Origin: Oikopleura dioica
Taxonomy: Eukaryota > Chordata > Appendicularia > Copelata > Oikopleuridae
Length of the DNA: 64,000 nucleotides
Reading direction: 5' to 3'
Assembly (NCBI GenBank): GCA_907165135.1
Contig: OU015567.1
Coordinates: 12,901,001 to 12,965,000, forward strand
Made by a program: the position numbers and the translations under genes. Below are positions 12,501 to 24,873 of this stretch, piece by piece. The notes under the pieces are model-generated. The model had not been told where the DNA came from and searched no databases. It was given only the letters and a program-made list of their open reading frames with translations. The stretch's first letter is position 1, and each line of letters begins with the position of its first letter.

Positions 12501-14137
12501 TTTCTCGTTGAGCCTCCAAACTCAGCCTCGCCTTCTATTTTTGGACAAGAAAGCTTCTTTGGGCTGTATTGAACCATGTGTTTTGAAAGGAGAGGAGAGA
12601 ATGGATATTTATCGGCTGGGGGAGTTCCAACAGATCGCTTGTGTCGATACCCTAAGCAAAAGTTATGATAGAATTCTTGAACTGGAACAACCTAGACCAG
12701 GCTGAACGGTTCCCGGCGTTGACGAGTTCGATGAAAGCGACGTATTTGAGCTGTACTTGTCGTCAAGAGCCACAAGTGAGCTTCCGGAACTGCCACGCGT
12801 GAGTGCTTTCAAGTTTTGATTCGAAAGATTCCTGCCTAAATGAGAAACTAATCACCAGATCACTTTACTCCTTTTTTACCTGAAACTGCCTCAAGCATGC
12901 CTCTGATTGATTCTGCGGCACCCTCGCCTTTTCCCGAAAACTTGAATTTTCGATTGAACGAAGTTTCTTCAATTTGGCCGATATTGATCAATCCGTGGTT
13001 CTTTGAAGCTTCTCGTTGAGCATCTTCCCACTCTTTCATCTTCTTCTCCTTCTTTTCGAGCTCTTCCTCTCGCTCTTTTATCGAGGAATGCTGCTCCGTA
13101 CGCATGCTTTCCACGAGGTCCTCGTATTCTTCCTCCCAATCTTCTTTGTTGCCCATAAATGAGTTGGTTTCGTCCATAAGTTCTTGATCGAGCTCCATTT
13201 TTTCAAGGTCCAAAATGATTGCCCGAAAGTCTTTTCTATCCTTTGGATCGTGCGCCCAGCAAGTATTGATAAGCTGCTTGATTTCTTCTGGCGCCTTGTC
13301 AGGTAAAACCGGTCGTTGACGCTTTTCCACGACCATCCAAGCGACTTGAAAACCTTCCATGCCTTTGAACGGCACTTCTCTTGTCAGCATCTCCCATAAA
13401 AGAACGCCAAAAGAGTAGACGTCGCACAAATCGTTCGATTTCTTTCCTTGAATTAATTCAGGCGCCATCCATGGAAATGTTCCCACCATGGTCATCGTCG
13501 CCGTTTGAGTTAAATATCTGGAGGCGCCGAAATCGCATAATTTCAAAGTGTAGTCGTCGCCGACAATTACAACGTTTTTCGATTTGAGATCTCGATGGAT
13601 GACTAGAAAATGAGTTATTTTCAAGCAGCTTTTTGCTCTGGAATTCGCTGTATTTTTATAGAAAGAAGAGAAAATACTCGCGATAATCCATAATTGACCT
13701 CAGTCAATACCTTTGCAAGGAGCTTCATTGTGAAGATAGTTCACGCCTCGCGCAATGTCCAAGGCCCATCGGATCATTTGCTCGAAATCCAACTTGGCTG
13801 CTTCTTTCGTCTGTAGAAAGCTGTACAAACTTCCATAACGCGCGAATTCAATCAAGATACTGTAATTGCCCGGTTGTTCACAAGCGCCGTAGAATTCGAT
13901 AATATTTGGGTGATTGAGCATCGCTAGAATGCTCGCTTCTTTCTCTTTGCTCGGGAGCTTTTTCACCGCAATTTCCATGTTTTTGAATTCGCCGCGAAAA
14001 ACGGAGCCGAAGCTCCCCGAACCGATAGGTTCGTATATTCGAACTTCATCTGGTTCGACTAATGTATAATTATCCTGAAATTTTCCAATCAACAGATGAA
14101 TAATTTTTCAACTGCAATACCTGCGGAATATTCTCCA
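9551..14137 (-). CDS. MAP3K20: MAP3K20/ZAK-type mixed-lineage stress kinase, about 1126 aa
   Basis: Fifteen exons: 14120-14137, 13711-14074, 12880-13602, 12698-12835, 11971-12651, 11776-11913 (3' edge uncertain), 11578-11646, 11413-11532, 11120-11369, 10517-10706, 10336-10475, 10043-10291, 9827-9938, 9654-9779, 9551-9613. The kinase domain (about residues 15-265) has GSGSFGSV, IAVKK, a V-x-HRDLKSKN catalytic loop, DFG and a WMAPE P+1 loop, and it matches ZAK almost step for step (LWEMLTREVPFKG, QVAWMVVEK). A Glu/Lys-rich coiled coil follows at about 300-345, where ZAK has its leucine zipper. I see no SAM domain; instead there is a long Ser/Thr/Pro-rich tail with a second coiled coil near 605-635. 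ZAK senses ribotoxic and osmotic stress upstream of p38/JNK in animals. The exon 9/10 junction is best explained by a GC-AG intron. The exon near 11640-11776 could alternatively read on to an in-frame TGA. Confidence 0.9.
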
Positions 14138-15424
14138 TTTTTTTCTTCAGTTCGATTTTACATCAATCAGCGATTCTCTTAATCTGAGTTTGAGCTTCTC
14201 TCTATTATGAAAAAAATTGGCCGGTGTCAATTATTCAATGGTGGTGGCGGAGCGGCCAATTTCGTTATTAATTTGTTCGTGGAGTAAAACGCACTTTTGA
14301 TGGGATGGCGTTTTGGATTGCTCCTCTTTCGGCACAAGTTGCTGGCCTCGATTTCGCGCGCTGAGCACTAGGGGGATAATTTGCGACTGTACAAGACAGT
14401 CCTTACTTTTACACCACAGTTATCGCAAAATGGCTCGCGTGTGTGATCCCACCCCACCGCACCTCACTTTAGTGCTGAAATCTTACCCGCCAGGCTTAAA
14501 AAATTATCCAAGGTCAAATTTTTGAAAGTCAAATTCAATTATAAAATATTTAAAGCTGTGTCTAACCCACCCCCTTCATTTTTAGATTGAATTTCGATTT
14601 CAGAAGCCATTACTGAAATCAAGGAAGAGATCGAAAAATCCTCATCGTTTTCCATGATTTCAAGCGAAAAAACTTTATGACGAAATAATTTCAATAAAAA
14701 CTTTTTATGATTATAAATCAGCTGCTTTTTAAAAAAAACGGGGCCAAATATTTTTGAACCTCGAATTCTTCGAAATTGCACGAAGCAGAATTTGAATTGT
14801 GTCAAAGTTATTTTAGCTTTATGCTAAAAATATCTTGAAAGCGGAAGGCCTTGAACCTATGTGCATCACGTCACCCTTCCAGCTGCGGAATTCCTCCTCC
14901 CTGTCAACGTGAAAGTGTCAGTGTGAGGTCTTTGACGCCGCGAACGGCCACGTTCGAGGTGGTTACGACTTCAGAGCTTTCAGGTGCATCTAAACGTGCC
15001 CACACGTCAATGCACGTCAAATGCTTAGCACAGACACATCAAAAGGAATCAACCAGAGCCGACAAAATCAGAACGGATACGGAACAGAGAAAATTAAGCA
15101 TCCTCGTTTTTCACATCGTTCGAGCCATAACGTTATCAAAATCAGCCTGTTCTCTTGAAAATAAGAGCCTCTTAGATACAATCCATCAAATGCAGCAGCT
15201 GCTGATGAGAATTGTCCCAACGCGGCTAGCCGGATCGGCAGCAACTAGGCACGGTTCCAAGCCATAACAGAAATATATATCCGCGGGAACGAGCTTTTCT
15301 CCTCAATTAGATGTGCGATTCTGAGCTTTGGCTCAACTTTCGCGTTCAAATTTACTCAACTGCTTCCTGTTTTTGAATTTCACATCTTAGGCTAAGAGTC
15401 GCAGGTGTCAACCTTCGGAACTAG
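14138..15424. other. Upstream region of the ZAK-like gene; no supported gene
   Basis: No convincing coding exons. The 138-codon open frame at 14851-15267 lacks splice partners and has no recognisable motif. The segment next to 14138 probably includes the ZAK promoter and 5' UTR. Confidence 0.4.
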
Positions 15425-15798
15425 TCGATCAAATTCAGCCAAGGCAAAGTCTCCGATTCGGATGTGAAAGCTTTTGTCAATCAACCATTTTTTCGCAAGG
15501 TAAGATTTCCGTCAAGAATCCAGCCCTTGATTCTTTTTCTTCGGTTCTTTTCTGGCACATTTTGGGACTCGACATATTATTACTATCTCCAGCTGTTGGT
15601 AAGATTTTTGCCAAGTCCTGCCTTTTCTCTCAAACAACTTGGAAAACATTTACGACTGTGGCCTTACGATTATGAGCCTTATCGCGTCAAGGACTGGCTT
15701 CCTCCGCTCGGACAGGTGATCTTGGTCGATGAAATTCGTCGAGCACGCTTTTGCTGCTTCCTCCCCAGGAGATAGCCACATCGATAAATCGCCGATAG
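15425..15798 (+). CDS. Fragment of an unrecognised gene (three 3' exons)
   Basis: Three exons join in one continuous frame with good splice sites: 15425-15499 (25 codons), 15593-15715 (41 codons, containing WPYDYEPYRVKDWLPP) and 15769-15798 (ending EIATSINRR and TAG). The translation is Lys/Arg/aromatic-rich, looks like a genuine soluble protein C-terminus, and is unlike random translation. I could not find the 5' exons, so the start and the product are unknown. It lies in otherwise gene-poor DNA 0.8 kb before the large inverted-repeat element, so it may also be a truncated copy. Confidence 0.4.
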
Positions 15799-15902
15799 AC
15801 AAGTTTTGACTTTCCCATAATTTCAATATTATTAGAATCGGAAGACCGGCGGATACTTGCTTTCAAAGCATAATTATGAGGTAGAAGCGAGTTTGAAAAC
15901 TG

Positions 15903-16301
15903 TTATTTTTCAACGACTGTACAATATTCTTCAATTGTCCCTTTCAAATAAATTGGAAAATTAAGTCTTTTGATCCCTAAGAGGTCGAATTTTCTCCCGC
16001 CAAGATAATCGTTTTCAACCGATTTCACAAAACTTCTGACAATAAAGAGTAATAAAAGATCGGTAATAGCTTTGAACTCGACACTTGGCTCAACTCTGTC
16101 AAGCTGAAACACATGCAGCTATAACTGGCCGCAGTTAAAATCATTTTCTGATCCAAGGGCCAACGCCCGGGCTGATACTCCGAGAACTAGCCAAATAAAA
16201 AGTGAGTCAAAAGAATTTACAAGAGAGCTTTCAGGTTCATTAGCGAAATCAAGTGGCGTTTTGTCAACTGGGAAAGTGGCCCGAGGACCGTGCCCAAGCA
16301 A
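15903..16301 (-). pseudogene. Open reading segment broken by one in-frame TAG, unknown origin
   Basis: Two stretches, 16119-16301 and 15903-16112, lie in the same minus-strand frame and are separated only by a TAG codon. The downstream part (with FKAITDLLLLFIV and GGRKFDLLGIK) has plausible codon use; the upstream part has a hydrophobic run. No GT-AG intron of workable size removes the stop. It could be a decayed gene or a chance ORF; I do not recognise a family. Confidence 0.2.
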
Positions 16302-16629
16302 ACAGGCCGCTCTTGGAGTGCTCTTGGTGCAAGTTTATGGAGCATTGTCACCCGTCAAGTGGCAACTTTGGCGTTTTTTTCTTTCTCTCGCACGTTAGGG
16401 GACAGACTGTTTTGTTTGGGCAATTTCGGAAGCAGCCTGTAAGAGCAATAAATAACCATAATGAGGGTAAACAGTGATAAAAATATCCGGTCCAAGTGGA
16501 CTCACGATAAATGTTGGTTTACGCACGGAAAGTGATAACACTGATAATGAAAAACGTATCACAAGTGCTTTTCTTTAACTGCGGTTTATGACAGGATAAT
16601 TTCAAAAAAATTTTTGCGGGTCCGGGGAT

Positions 16630-18172
16630 TGATGACTAAGTTCGTGGGGACTAGGTTCGTGGGACTAGGTTCGTAGGTGGTTATGCCAAAGTATGCAAGA
16701 TGGGGTATGGTTTCCTTTCTATAAGGAACAATGTGATGCGACTAGGTTCGTGGGACTAGGTTCGTAGGGGTGCTAGGTTCGTGGGTTTTGAAATAAGAGA
16801 TTTTTCTATAAGTATTATAAGTATTATAAAAATTATGAATTTTTTTATAAGGAACAATTGAGTGCGACTAGGTTCGTGGGACTAGGTTCGTGGGTTTTGA
16901 AATTTTTTTATAAGGAACAATTGAGTGCGACTAGGTTCGTGGGACTAGGTTCGTGAGTTTTGAAATTTTTTTATAAGGAACAATTGAGTGCGACTAGGTT
17001 CGTGGGACTAGGTTCGTGGGTTTTGAAATTTTTTATAAGGAAAAGGAGGGTGCGACTAGGTTCGTGAGACTAGGTTCGTGGGTTTTGAAATTTTTTATAA
17101 GGAAAAGGGGGTGCGACTAGGTTCGTGGGACTAGGTTCGTGAAGACTAGGTTCGTGAAGACTAGGTTCGTGGGACTAGGTTCGTGGGACTAGGTTCGTGA
17201 AGATTAGGTTCGTGAAGACTAGGTTCGTGAGACTAGGTTCGTGAGACTAGGTTCGTGGGACTAGGTTCGTCGGACTAGGTTCGTGGGTTGTAAAATTGGG
17301 TAAAGTTAAATGGTAAAAATGATTTTCCCACCCCCTCCCACCCCCAAAATAAGCCGCTAGGCTCTTTAACTGAATTTCTATGTTAGCGCTGAATAACAAT
17401 GGTTGCCTTAGAATAGAAACCCACGAGCCTAGTCCCGCGAACCTAGCGGCAACCCATTTTTCCTTATTAAAATAAATTTTAAAAGCCACGAACATAGTCC
17501 CACGAACCTAGTCGCACCCCATTTTCCTTATAAAAAATTTTTAAAAGCCACGAACCTAGTCCCACGAACCTAGTCGCACCTCCCTTTTCCTTATAAAAAA
17601 TTTCAAAACCCACGAACCTAGTCTCACGAACCTAGTCGCACCCCACTTTTCCTTATAAAAAATTTCAAAACCCACGAACCTAGTCCCACGAACCTAGTCG
17701 CACCCTCCTTTTCCTTATAAAAAATTTCAAAACCAACGAACCTAGTCCCACGAACCTAGTGGCACCCTCCTTTTCCTTATAAAAAAATTTCAAAACCCAC
17801 GAACCTAGTCCCACGAACCTAGTCGCACATAATTTCTCCTTATAGAATAAAAATAATTACCAATTAAAAACCCACGAACCTAGTCCCACGAACCTAGTCG
17901 CACATATTTTTTCCTTATAGAATAAAAATTCTAACCAATCAAAAACCCCGAACCTATATTTTGATAGCAATATTATATTATATGATCATAGAATTACAAT
18001 ACATATATATAAATATATATAAATAAATATATACATATAAATAACACTTAATCATTATAAATAAAAATATACATATAAAATCAAAAACTCACGAACCTAG
18101 TCCCACGAACCACGTTTTCCAGCCAGCCACCCACGAACCTAGTCTCACGAACCTAGTCCCCACGAACTTAGT
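16630..18172. repeat. Palindromic satellite: 14-bp units in two opposed arrays
   Basis: The left half (to about 17287) contains roughly two dozen copies of ACTAGGTTCGTGGG, singly or in pairs. Pairs are often set in a 60-70-bp higher-order unit with a spacer containing AATTTTTTATAAGGAA. The right half (from about 17406) contains the same units and spacers in reverse complement. Both outer edges share GATGACTAAGTTCGTGGGG, so the whole forms one large imperfect hairpin with a loop of about 120 bp. There is no coding signal. Confidence 0.9.
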
Positions 18173-18189
18173 CATCCCACACGGAAATC

Positions 18190-18760
18190 TTAAAAATTCT
18201 GAAAGTGCAGTTTTCTTCAGCTCATCAAGACGAGTCGAATGATGGGTCAAACTCTTGATAACCCCAAGGATTGACCGGTTTACCGGCTGGTTACCGGAAA
18301 ATACGTTTCCGGTCGCCGTTTTTGTTCTAGAAATGCTAGGATGATGAATGAACCCGTAAACTGATCCTTATGGTCAGTTCTACTGTGGGCAAAAAGATAT
18401 TGGTCAAATATATAGCGAAACTTTTTTATCGATTAAAATCGAAATTTTGTATGGTATCTCGTTGTTGCTGCGCCTTCCTAATTTTCGGTCCCATTTTCAT
18501 GAGAAAATAGAATTTCGGTGATAAGCACCTTATGGTTAGAGATATGATTTTCATTTTTCACGCACAGAAGAGCTAACTTAAAGAACCAGTTTCCCACTTT
18601 TTTGTCATTCTAGCATTTCTAGAACAAAAACGGCGACCGGAAACGTATTTTCCTGAAACTGCCGGTTAACCGGTCAATCGTTGGAGTCATCAAGAGTTTG
18701 ACCCACCATTCGACTCGTCTCGACAAGCTGAAGAAAACTGCACTTTCAGATTTTTATGAT
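18190..18760. repeat. Inner inverted repeat, arms about 156 bp, loop about 260 bp
   Basis: The left arm (18190-18345) and right arm (18605-18760) are near-perfect reverse complements. Shared words include GAAAGTGCAGTTTTCTTCAG, GACGAGTCGAATG and GGTCGCCGTTTTTGTTCTAG. The loop has no ORF of note. Confidence 0.85.
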
Positions 18761-18792
18761 TTTCCGACCCGCAAAAATTTTTTGAAATTATC

Positions 18793-20467
18793 ACAGTCTT
18801 CAGTTCCAAAGAATGATATTATCATTGACACCCTTATCATTGGCAGGAGTCGTTGAAAGACCTGTTACATGGAGGTAAATATTATGATATTTGAAAATTT
18901 TCGAATGACATTATTTTGGTATTTGAGCCACGCTTCTGCCAAAATTTCAAAAGCGTAATCCCCAAATGAATTCCATAATATACTAAAAGGATATCCAAAG
19001 ATTTAGCTAGGGAAATCCGACTTCAACGCTATCGGAAGTCAGCGCGGCGGCCCAGCGTTTGATCATTCTATCGTTTTGTGTTTGTGTTATTTTGGAGGGC
19101 AGCTTTCTCTTTTCCCGAGAAGTAGCAGTTACCCGGCTTTTGTTTGGTAATTGCGCGAGAAGAGGGTTGATTGTTTCAATAATGCGAAAATAGATCTTCC
19201 CCACAATTCCATAATCTTCCTTCATTATTTCGGGCGACGAGTGTGAAGAAAAACTTTTTCGTGGCCTTCAAAATGACTCTGACAAATTTACAACTCCCTG
19301 AAATACAAACTTGGCGGGGTTTTTGACATATCAGAAAAATGCGCTGTCAAGATCAGCGTGTGCCCAAATAGAAGTCGAAAATGGAAGAACCGGAAGCGGT
19401 GACGACTTGGGAATCGTGAACCTGCTGATGAGATTGAACTGTCAAGCGGTTCCGGTAAATGTGCGAGATAAGCCACTACTACTGTATGCGCTCTCTGAGT
19501 TGACAAACGTTTTTTGCATCGCAAAGGGAAACTTTCGAGGAGCTACTTGTGCAGTGATGAAATTCGGGAAAATCGCGGGTAAACTTGGAACTTGCTAAAC
19601 AAGTTGTTTGCTCGATTTGAAGAAGCTACTGTATGAGCGAAAGCTTACTGAAGAAGCTCATGTAGACTTTGTGGTTTCCATCTGGGACGATTTGCGGTGC
19701 GGACTCTGCGTCTCCAATTTTTACGGATCGTTTTTGTAATTTTACGACATGTTATGCGCCGCATTTGATCAAGTCAATGTTGTCCAAGGAAGTTCTTGCA
19801 GGGAATAAATGCAATAAACTTGGCCATTTTCTCATGCCCCGTCGCCAACTACCGCAATCTGGCCGCTGGCGTTTGCCCTTCTGGGCCACTAGCCCCAGGT
19901 GCACAAATTTTTCGCACGTCAAAGTTTTGGTAAAGTCAGATTATTTTGAAAGATGATATTTATAAGCACGAACGGAAAGAATTCCAAACTGGAAAATTGC
20001 GTTTTCTCTCCTGTTTACGCCTTGGACTTGACCGTACTCAACCTGGTCGCCCGTCTGGAGCCCTAAACACAAGAATTTTTCAAGACATTCTTGAAAATAA
20101 ATAATGACCAAGGATAATTGCATGTTTACCTTTTGTTTAGGATCATTAATTGTCGAAGAAGTTCTCCAGGGTGGCGCCCAGATGGCGCTACTTGCCTCCC
20201 ACAGAGATGGCGCCCAAGTGCGATTCATTTTGTCAGCTCGTTGTCTGATCGCCGAGGTGAAATTCAAATATAAATCGTTTCTATTTTCACGTTCTCTATT
20301 CAATAAAGAACCACAGCTCCAATCAGAGACCATTTTCAGTACAATCAGAATTGCTGGAATACAAACACCCTCGCAGCTTGTCCAAACAGCTTTGTTGTCA
20401 GATTGAACGTCTCAGAGATCTTTTACGAAGACGACAGAAGAAAACCTAAAAAGGCATATTCTCGAAT
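18793..20467. other. Intergenic, upstream of the C1q-like gene
   Basis: No supported exons. Two AGATGGCGC words at about 20180 and 20205 lie 260-290 bp upstream of the C1q-like start codon and could be protein-binding sites, but this is only suggestive. Confidence 0.4.
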
Positions 20468-23400
20468 ATGAGAAACCTTCTACCGCTGATATGCTTACTT
20501 ATCGACGTCGTTTCTGCTCAAGCAGCGTTTATGTACGGAAGAGCGCAGCCAGAAAAAGAGTATAAAACGCACTACGGTAAGCAATTCTTCATGCAAAACA
20601 TCTTTTTCGTAGAAATTAAAAATGATTGTCAATAATTTTTCAAGTTCAATAAAAACAGGGGCTTCAAAAAATACCGCTTCCGCTCTCAAGTTTGAGAAGA
20701 TCTCTCAAGCTTGAAGGAGATGCGTTTTTGTTTTTATTGAAAACACACATGATACCTGGCCCTTTTAAATAAAATTCTAATCGTTTAGTGAGAGCGTCTC
20801 TTTTGCCAGATGACGCTCAAAATCAAGCTCAGAGAGCTCTTACGGAATCGCTCAGGGACCCGCCCGGGCGTTCCATTCCAGTGAGAGCCTTTCTGAGTCT
20901 TTGGCAAATCCCTCGATACGGCACAGTGTCAGAATTCGTAAGTTTTCCCATCATCCCCATCGTCATCTCGTCATTATAAGTTATTTTTTATTTTGTCTGC
21001 ACAAACTCATTTCATCGTAGTTCAAGTAGATGTTTTGTTTGCCAAAGAATCCAGGTGTTAGACTTGATTCTGATAGTGAAAGATGCTTAAAAGCACAGTA
21101 AACGCTTTGTTCCCCTATTTTCTGTTTGAAGGTCAAACTTGACTTTGTGGCTTTTCTTTTCAAAGTTCCGATAAGGCTCCCTTTTAAAAAGTAATCCTTC
21201 CGGGGTGTCATTTATACTGCGTATTGATCCCCAATTTAGAAATAATCAATTACCGTTGTTTATCGCAGGAAAGGTCGCGCCTTGATAAATTACCCGCGCG
21301 ATTTTCGGTGCTAGAATCGTTACTGTAACACATTTCGGAAATTTACTTCCCCATTATCGGGCGCTGAGCAAATGCTTCAGCAGGAAACGACATGCAAGCG
21401 GAAATGTCAAAAGCAAAATGTCTGGTCAAAAACTACGCGCACCTGCCGATTTTTTCAGCTCTTAAATTTTTGAAATTTCAAGTATTCTAGTTGGAACTCA
21501 GCTGCAGCCATCCTTAGAGGCTAATGAGCACGAACCAGCTTTCCAAAGTTGTTTTGAAAATAGTTGACAAAGTGATGATCCGGGATAGGGGAAACCGGCC
21601 GTGTACCGAAACCACGCGTCAATTAATGCGTTACAAGCAACTTTCATCCCTTGCGGTGATTGAACTTGGAAAAGGGACCTTGCTCAAGGAGCATCGTTCA
21701 AGTAGCCTCCTTGGCTTTGATCCAGGGATAAGGCAACTTCCATGTTCAAAGTAGCATTTGTAAAAACACAGATACGCAGTTTCTTTACCTTGTCGAAATT
21801 TCGTTTTGTTTTGTCTCCTAAAAATACCCTCTCGAGTAAACTTTAACTTCTTGAATTAAGTCAACCAGCGACGGGCAATCCACCGGGCAGCTCCTGATCA
21901 ACTGGGAAATCATGGTACAAATGATAGACCCAAGAAACGACGTGGTTTGAGCAGTAGTAGGAGAAACAAAAGGACAAGAACGCGATCTGCTGGAAGAACT
22001 GGCCCTGTAGGACCCATCGGACCACCGGTAAGTTAAATTCGTCATTTTAATTATTACGAAGAAATCGTCATAAATACCATTGACCGTCTCCTCCAAAAAT
22101 AGCCCCGCATCATAAATCAGCTATCCCTCAGTGTTGGCTGTCCTCATCAGCTGTTAACCGGGGCATATAATAAATCGAGAGCCCACTCTTGGTGTCACCG
22201 TAAACACGGGATTAATCTCGAAAATGATTAGCTCACGCGTTTGATCCCTCGTTGACCACCTGGTGATTTTTCTTGTTGCCACAATTTTCGAATTCAAAAG
22301 GGCTAATCCAATTTAATTATCTCGTTGAAATGAAAATTTCACAAAAATTCTCGAGTGTTGAAGGTCATTTTCAGGGGCCGATGGGATTAATGGGCCGGAC
22401 TGGACCAGCAGGACCACCGGGGCCACCTGGTCAATGCGATCGCTCCTACTGCGTGGGTGGAGCGAGTATGAACGATGTATCGAGCTCTTACTCGCAGCCG
22501 ACAGAGGATCTGTTCGCCGCGTTTACAGTCGGTCTGACGAGAAACTTCACGAGGACAAGTCGTAACAAAGGAGTTGTGCGATTCGACAAGGTTCAGCTCA
22601 CCTATCCGAGGAACATTGGATACGACACCAACACCGGTGTCTACACTACGCCTATCTCAGGTAAAAGTTACTCCTCGAAGGCCTAGTTTGAACCTGAGAA
22701 GCGCGTAAAGATGGGAGGTGCAGCTGCACGGTCACCTTGACGCGTCCTGACCATCGCGGAATAGTGGAGCCGCTAACGCTGTAATGACCGCCCGGTGCCG
22801 CGGTCAACGAATTTTTGGATTTCTTCCCGAGCGTTCCACTTTCTCGCAATACCATTTTTCCGCAAATCCATTGAAGAATTAGATTAACATAATAGAAAGA
22901 ATGTTAGCTTGCAAACAATTTGAGAGAGACTCCCATCTGAATTCGATAGTTTCCGGTTATGGCGGTGCAACAAACACTGACTCTCCTGTGAGAATCAACA
23001 ACCGGACGTCGCTTTTTTAACCATTTTGCTAATGATCCTGTGATTGATGTTTTTTTTCGCTAAATTTTGAGATGCAAGTTTTGTTTGTCGTAGATATAGA
23101 CTCTCTCCCGCAGAGATTACACCAATTTGCTAAATTTTATACGCCTTGTCTTTAAATTATTTCGGGCGCCAGAGCGGATTTATAAAAAGAAGTCTATCAT
23201 CTCCAGCAGTCTTGCTGGATTCTTTCTTTGGCAAATAAATGATTTACAATGCTGTCGAGGCGTTAGGGTTCTTGTATTTGCACAAACGTAAATTCAAAAC
23301 TACCGGAAGTTCAGTAATAACTTTGACCTTCATTGTGTCAGCGAAACTTCCGGTCACAGACTGACAAATTCATTTCAGGCATTTACCACTTGACTACTTC

Positions 23401-24873
23401 GGCATTTGCGCTCGAGAAGCCGCTCTTCCTCTCCATTGTACAGGATGGTACACAGCGACTGTGTACTGTGACTTCGCAATTAAAGTAAGTTCAAATTGAA
23501 TTCAGAAGTTCAAACGGCCCGAAAGTTAGTCAAGAGATTAAAGATTCCTTTGCACTGTCGCATTTCTGCTACCGTTTATTATTCTTCTGACGCAAAGAAA
23601 TCTTTTCGGCCTTGGCGACTGTCTATCAGAGGCGGAATTAAGTTTATCTTCTTTTTTCGTTTGTTCCAAATTTTCGGGCAGAAATCGACAGTATCACGCC
23701 TTGGAGATTAAAATTATCTGCATCAAGCAAACTTAGCCCATCAAGTAGCGTTTACAATGAGATTAGAGGGATTGGATTCCTGAGAATGACTGTAAATGTA
23801 CAGAAACAGTATCGGAAACTGTGAGATCGTAGCATTTACAGTAAAAGAGGTCGATTTCCGGGCGCCTATAAATTCCAGTAGCGGCTATGCGTGGCTCCCA
23901 AATTTATCATTTTCGGAGGACGCGATTTCAATTTACGATGTCGATTACAATTTCCCCCTTCGATAGTTTTTTTGTTCCGCCCGCTGATACACGCCAGTGA
24001 GACAAGTGACCAGGCGACTGGAATTAGTCCAAGTGCCGCGCTGATAACAATATTTCGACAATGTCATTTTCAGAAAAGTACGCAAATATTGCCACCCTCG
24101 TCGTTTCAACACGTTTGAACATCTTCAAAAATGATAGTCAACAGAACCACACGTAAATTTGGCTGAATATTAACGACAGAACATAAAATAACTCGAATTC
24201 GCTCATGCGGGAGGAGTTCAAATTCGCGGCAATTCTCAAGTTTAGACGAGCAGCCAACACTTCAGAATATCCGCCATGGGTCTCAATCGTTTCCAGGTGG
24301 AAATCACATCTCCCAGGCAGCAAGACGCTTAGTCTGACAAAGCGAAATTGAATTTCGGAAATATTGACTAAACCTTTTCGTTGTTGTTTTGTTGATTCAA
24401 CTAAAGCTCTTGAGAAAATACACTTTTCAAATAAGGTATTTATCGAGCTTAATGCCTTCAAAGGAACTTTTTCTCAAACTAAATGTACTCAGATGGGCGG
24501 TAGGGATTTGCCCGTGAGAGTTACTGTCCTGGAAACGAGGCAGTAAATTAAAATTATGATCTGCCTGAGAAATTCGGGATCCGAGCACAAAGTGTAGCAA
24601 GCTGCCCACTCAAAGATCCTAAAAGGTCATCATCTTCCTTGAGGAAGCTCAAACTGCCAAGGGTGATTTAAATCTCTTCTAATCTTTTTGACGCCGGAAA
24701 ACATTGGATGCTCTTTATCCCGTTCTAATTTATAATTAAGGTACCAAACTTCCTCGTGCAGCGTGACGGTCTACTTAAATGCCGGATCGAGCATTTACGT
24801 GCAGCTCATCAAAGGATCGCTCTTCGGGCACTCGTATTTATTCACAACCTTCAGTGGACACCGACTTCATTAG
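20468..24873 (+). CDS. Secreted collagen-C1q domain protein, 306 aa
   Basis: Six exons: 20468-20576, 20789-20937, 21869-22027, 22375-22660, 23379-23484, 24762-24873; all phases agree. The protein has a signal peptide (MRNLLPLICLLIDVVSA), a linker with a basic Arg/Lys/Ser-rich stretch, and a short run of Gly-X-Y triplets broken by an intron (GRTGPVGPIGPP / GPMGLMGRTGPAGPPGPPG). It ends in a C1q domain of about 125 residues (AFTVGLTRN, VVRFDKVQL, YDTNTGVYTTPISG, IYHLTTSAF, VTVYLNAGSSIYVQL, FTTFSG), as in C1q/TNF-related proteins. Such proteins trimerise through the globular head. A role in innate recognition or extracellular signalling is inferred. Cys in the linker next to the collagen stretch (GQCDRSYC) could cross-link trimers. 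The introns are much longer than those of neighbouring genes. Confidence 0.9.

Larger units (their letters stand above)
16595..18792. repeat. Composite inverted-repeat (fold-back) element
   Basis: Matching inverted termini of about 28 bp (16595-16623 and 18766-18792; core TTTTTGCGGGTC) bound the region. Inside are a palindromic array (16630-18172) and a second inverted pair (18190-18345 and 18605-18760). The left terminus plus the inner left arm reads as the mirror of the inner right arm plus the right terminus, except that the array interrupts it. The simplest reading is a roughly 0.65-kb MITE-like fold-back element split by insertion of the array. No transposase frame is present. Confidence 0.8.

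Noticed and set aside
14851-15267. 138-codon plus-strand ORF
   Set aside because: No splice sites, no domain, Ser/Arg/Thr-heavy random composition.
16630-18172. Short repeats with spacers, considered as a CRISPR-like array
   Set aside because: The spacers are themselves repeated, the units are inverted across a centre, and the genome is eukaryotic with spliced genes. It is satellite DNA.
20104-20406. 100-codon plus-strand ORF before the C1q-like gene
   Set aside because: No splice continuity or motif; lies in the presumed promoter region.
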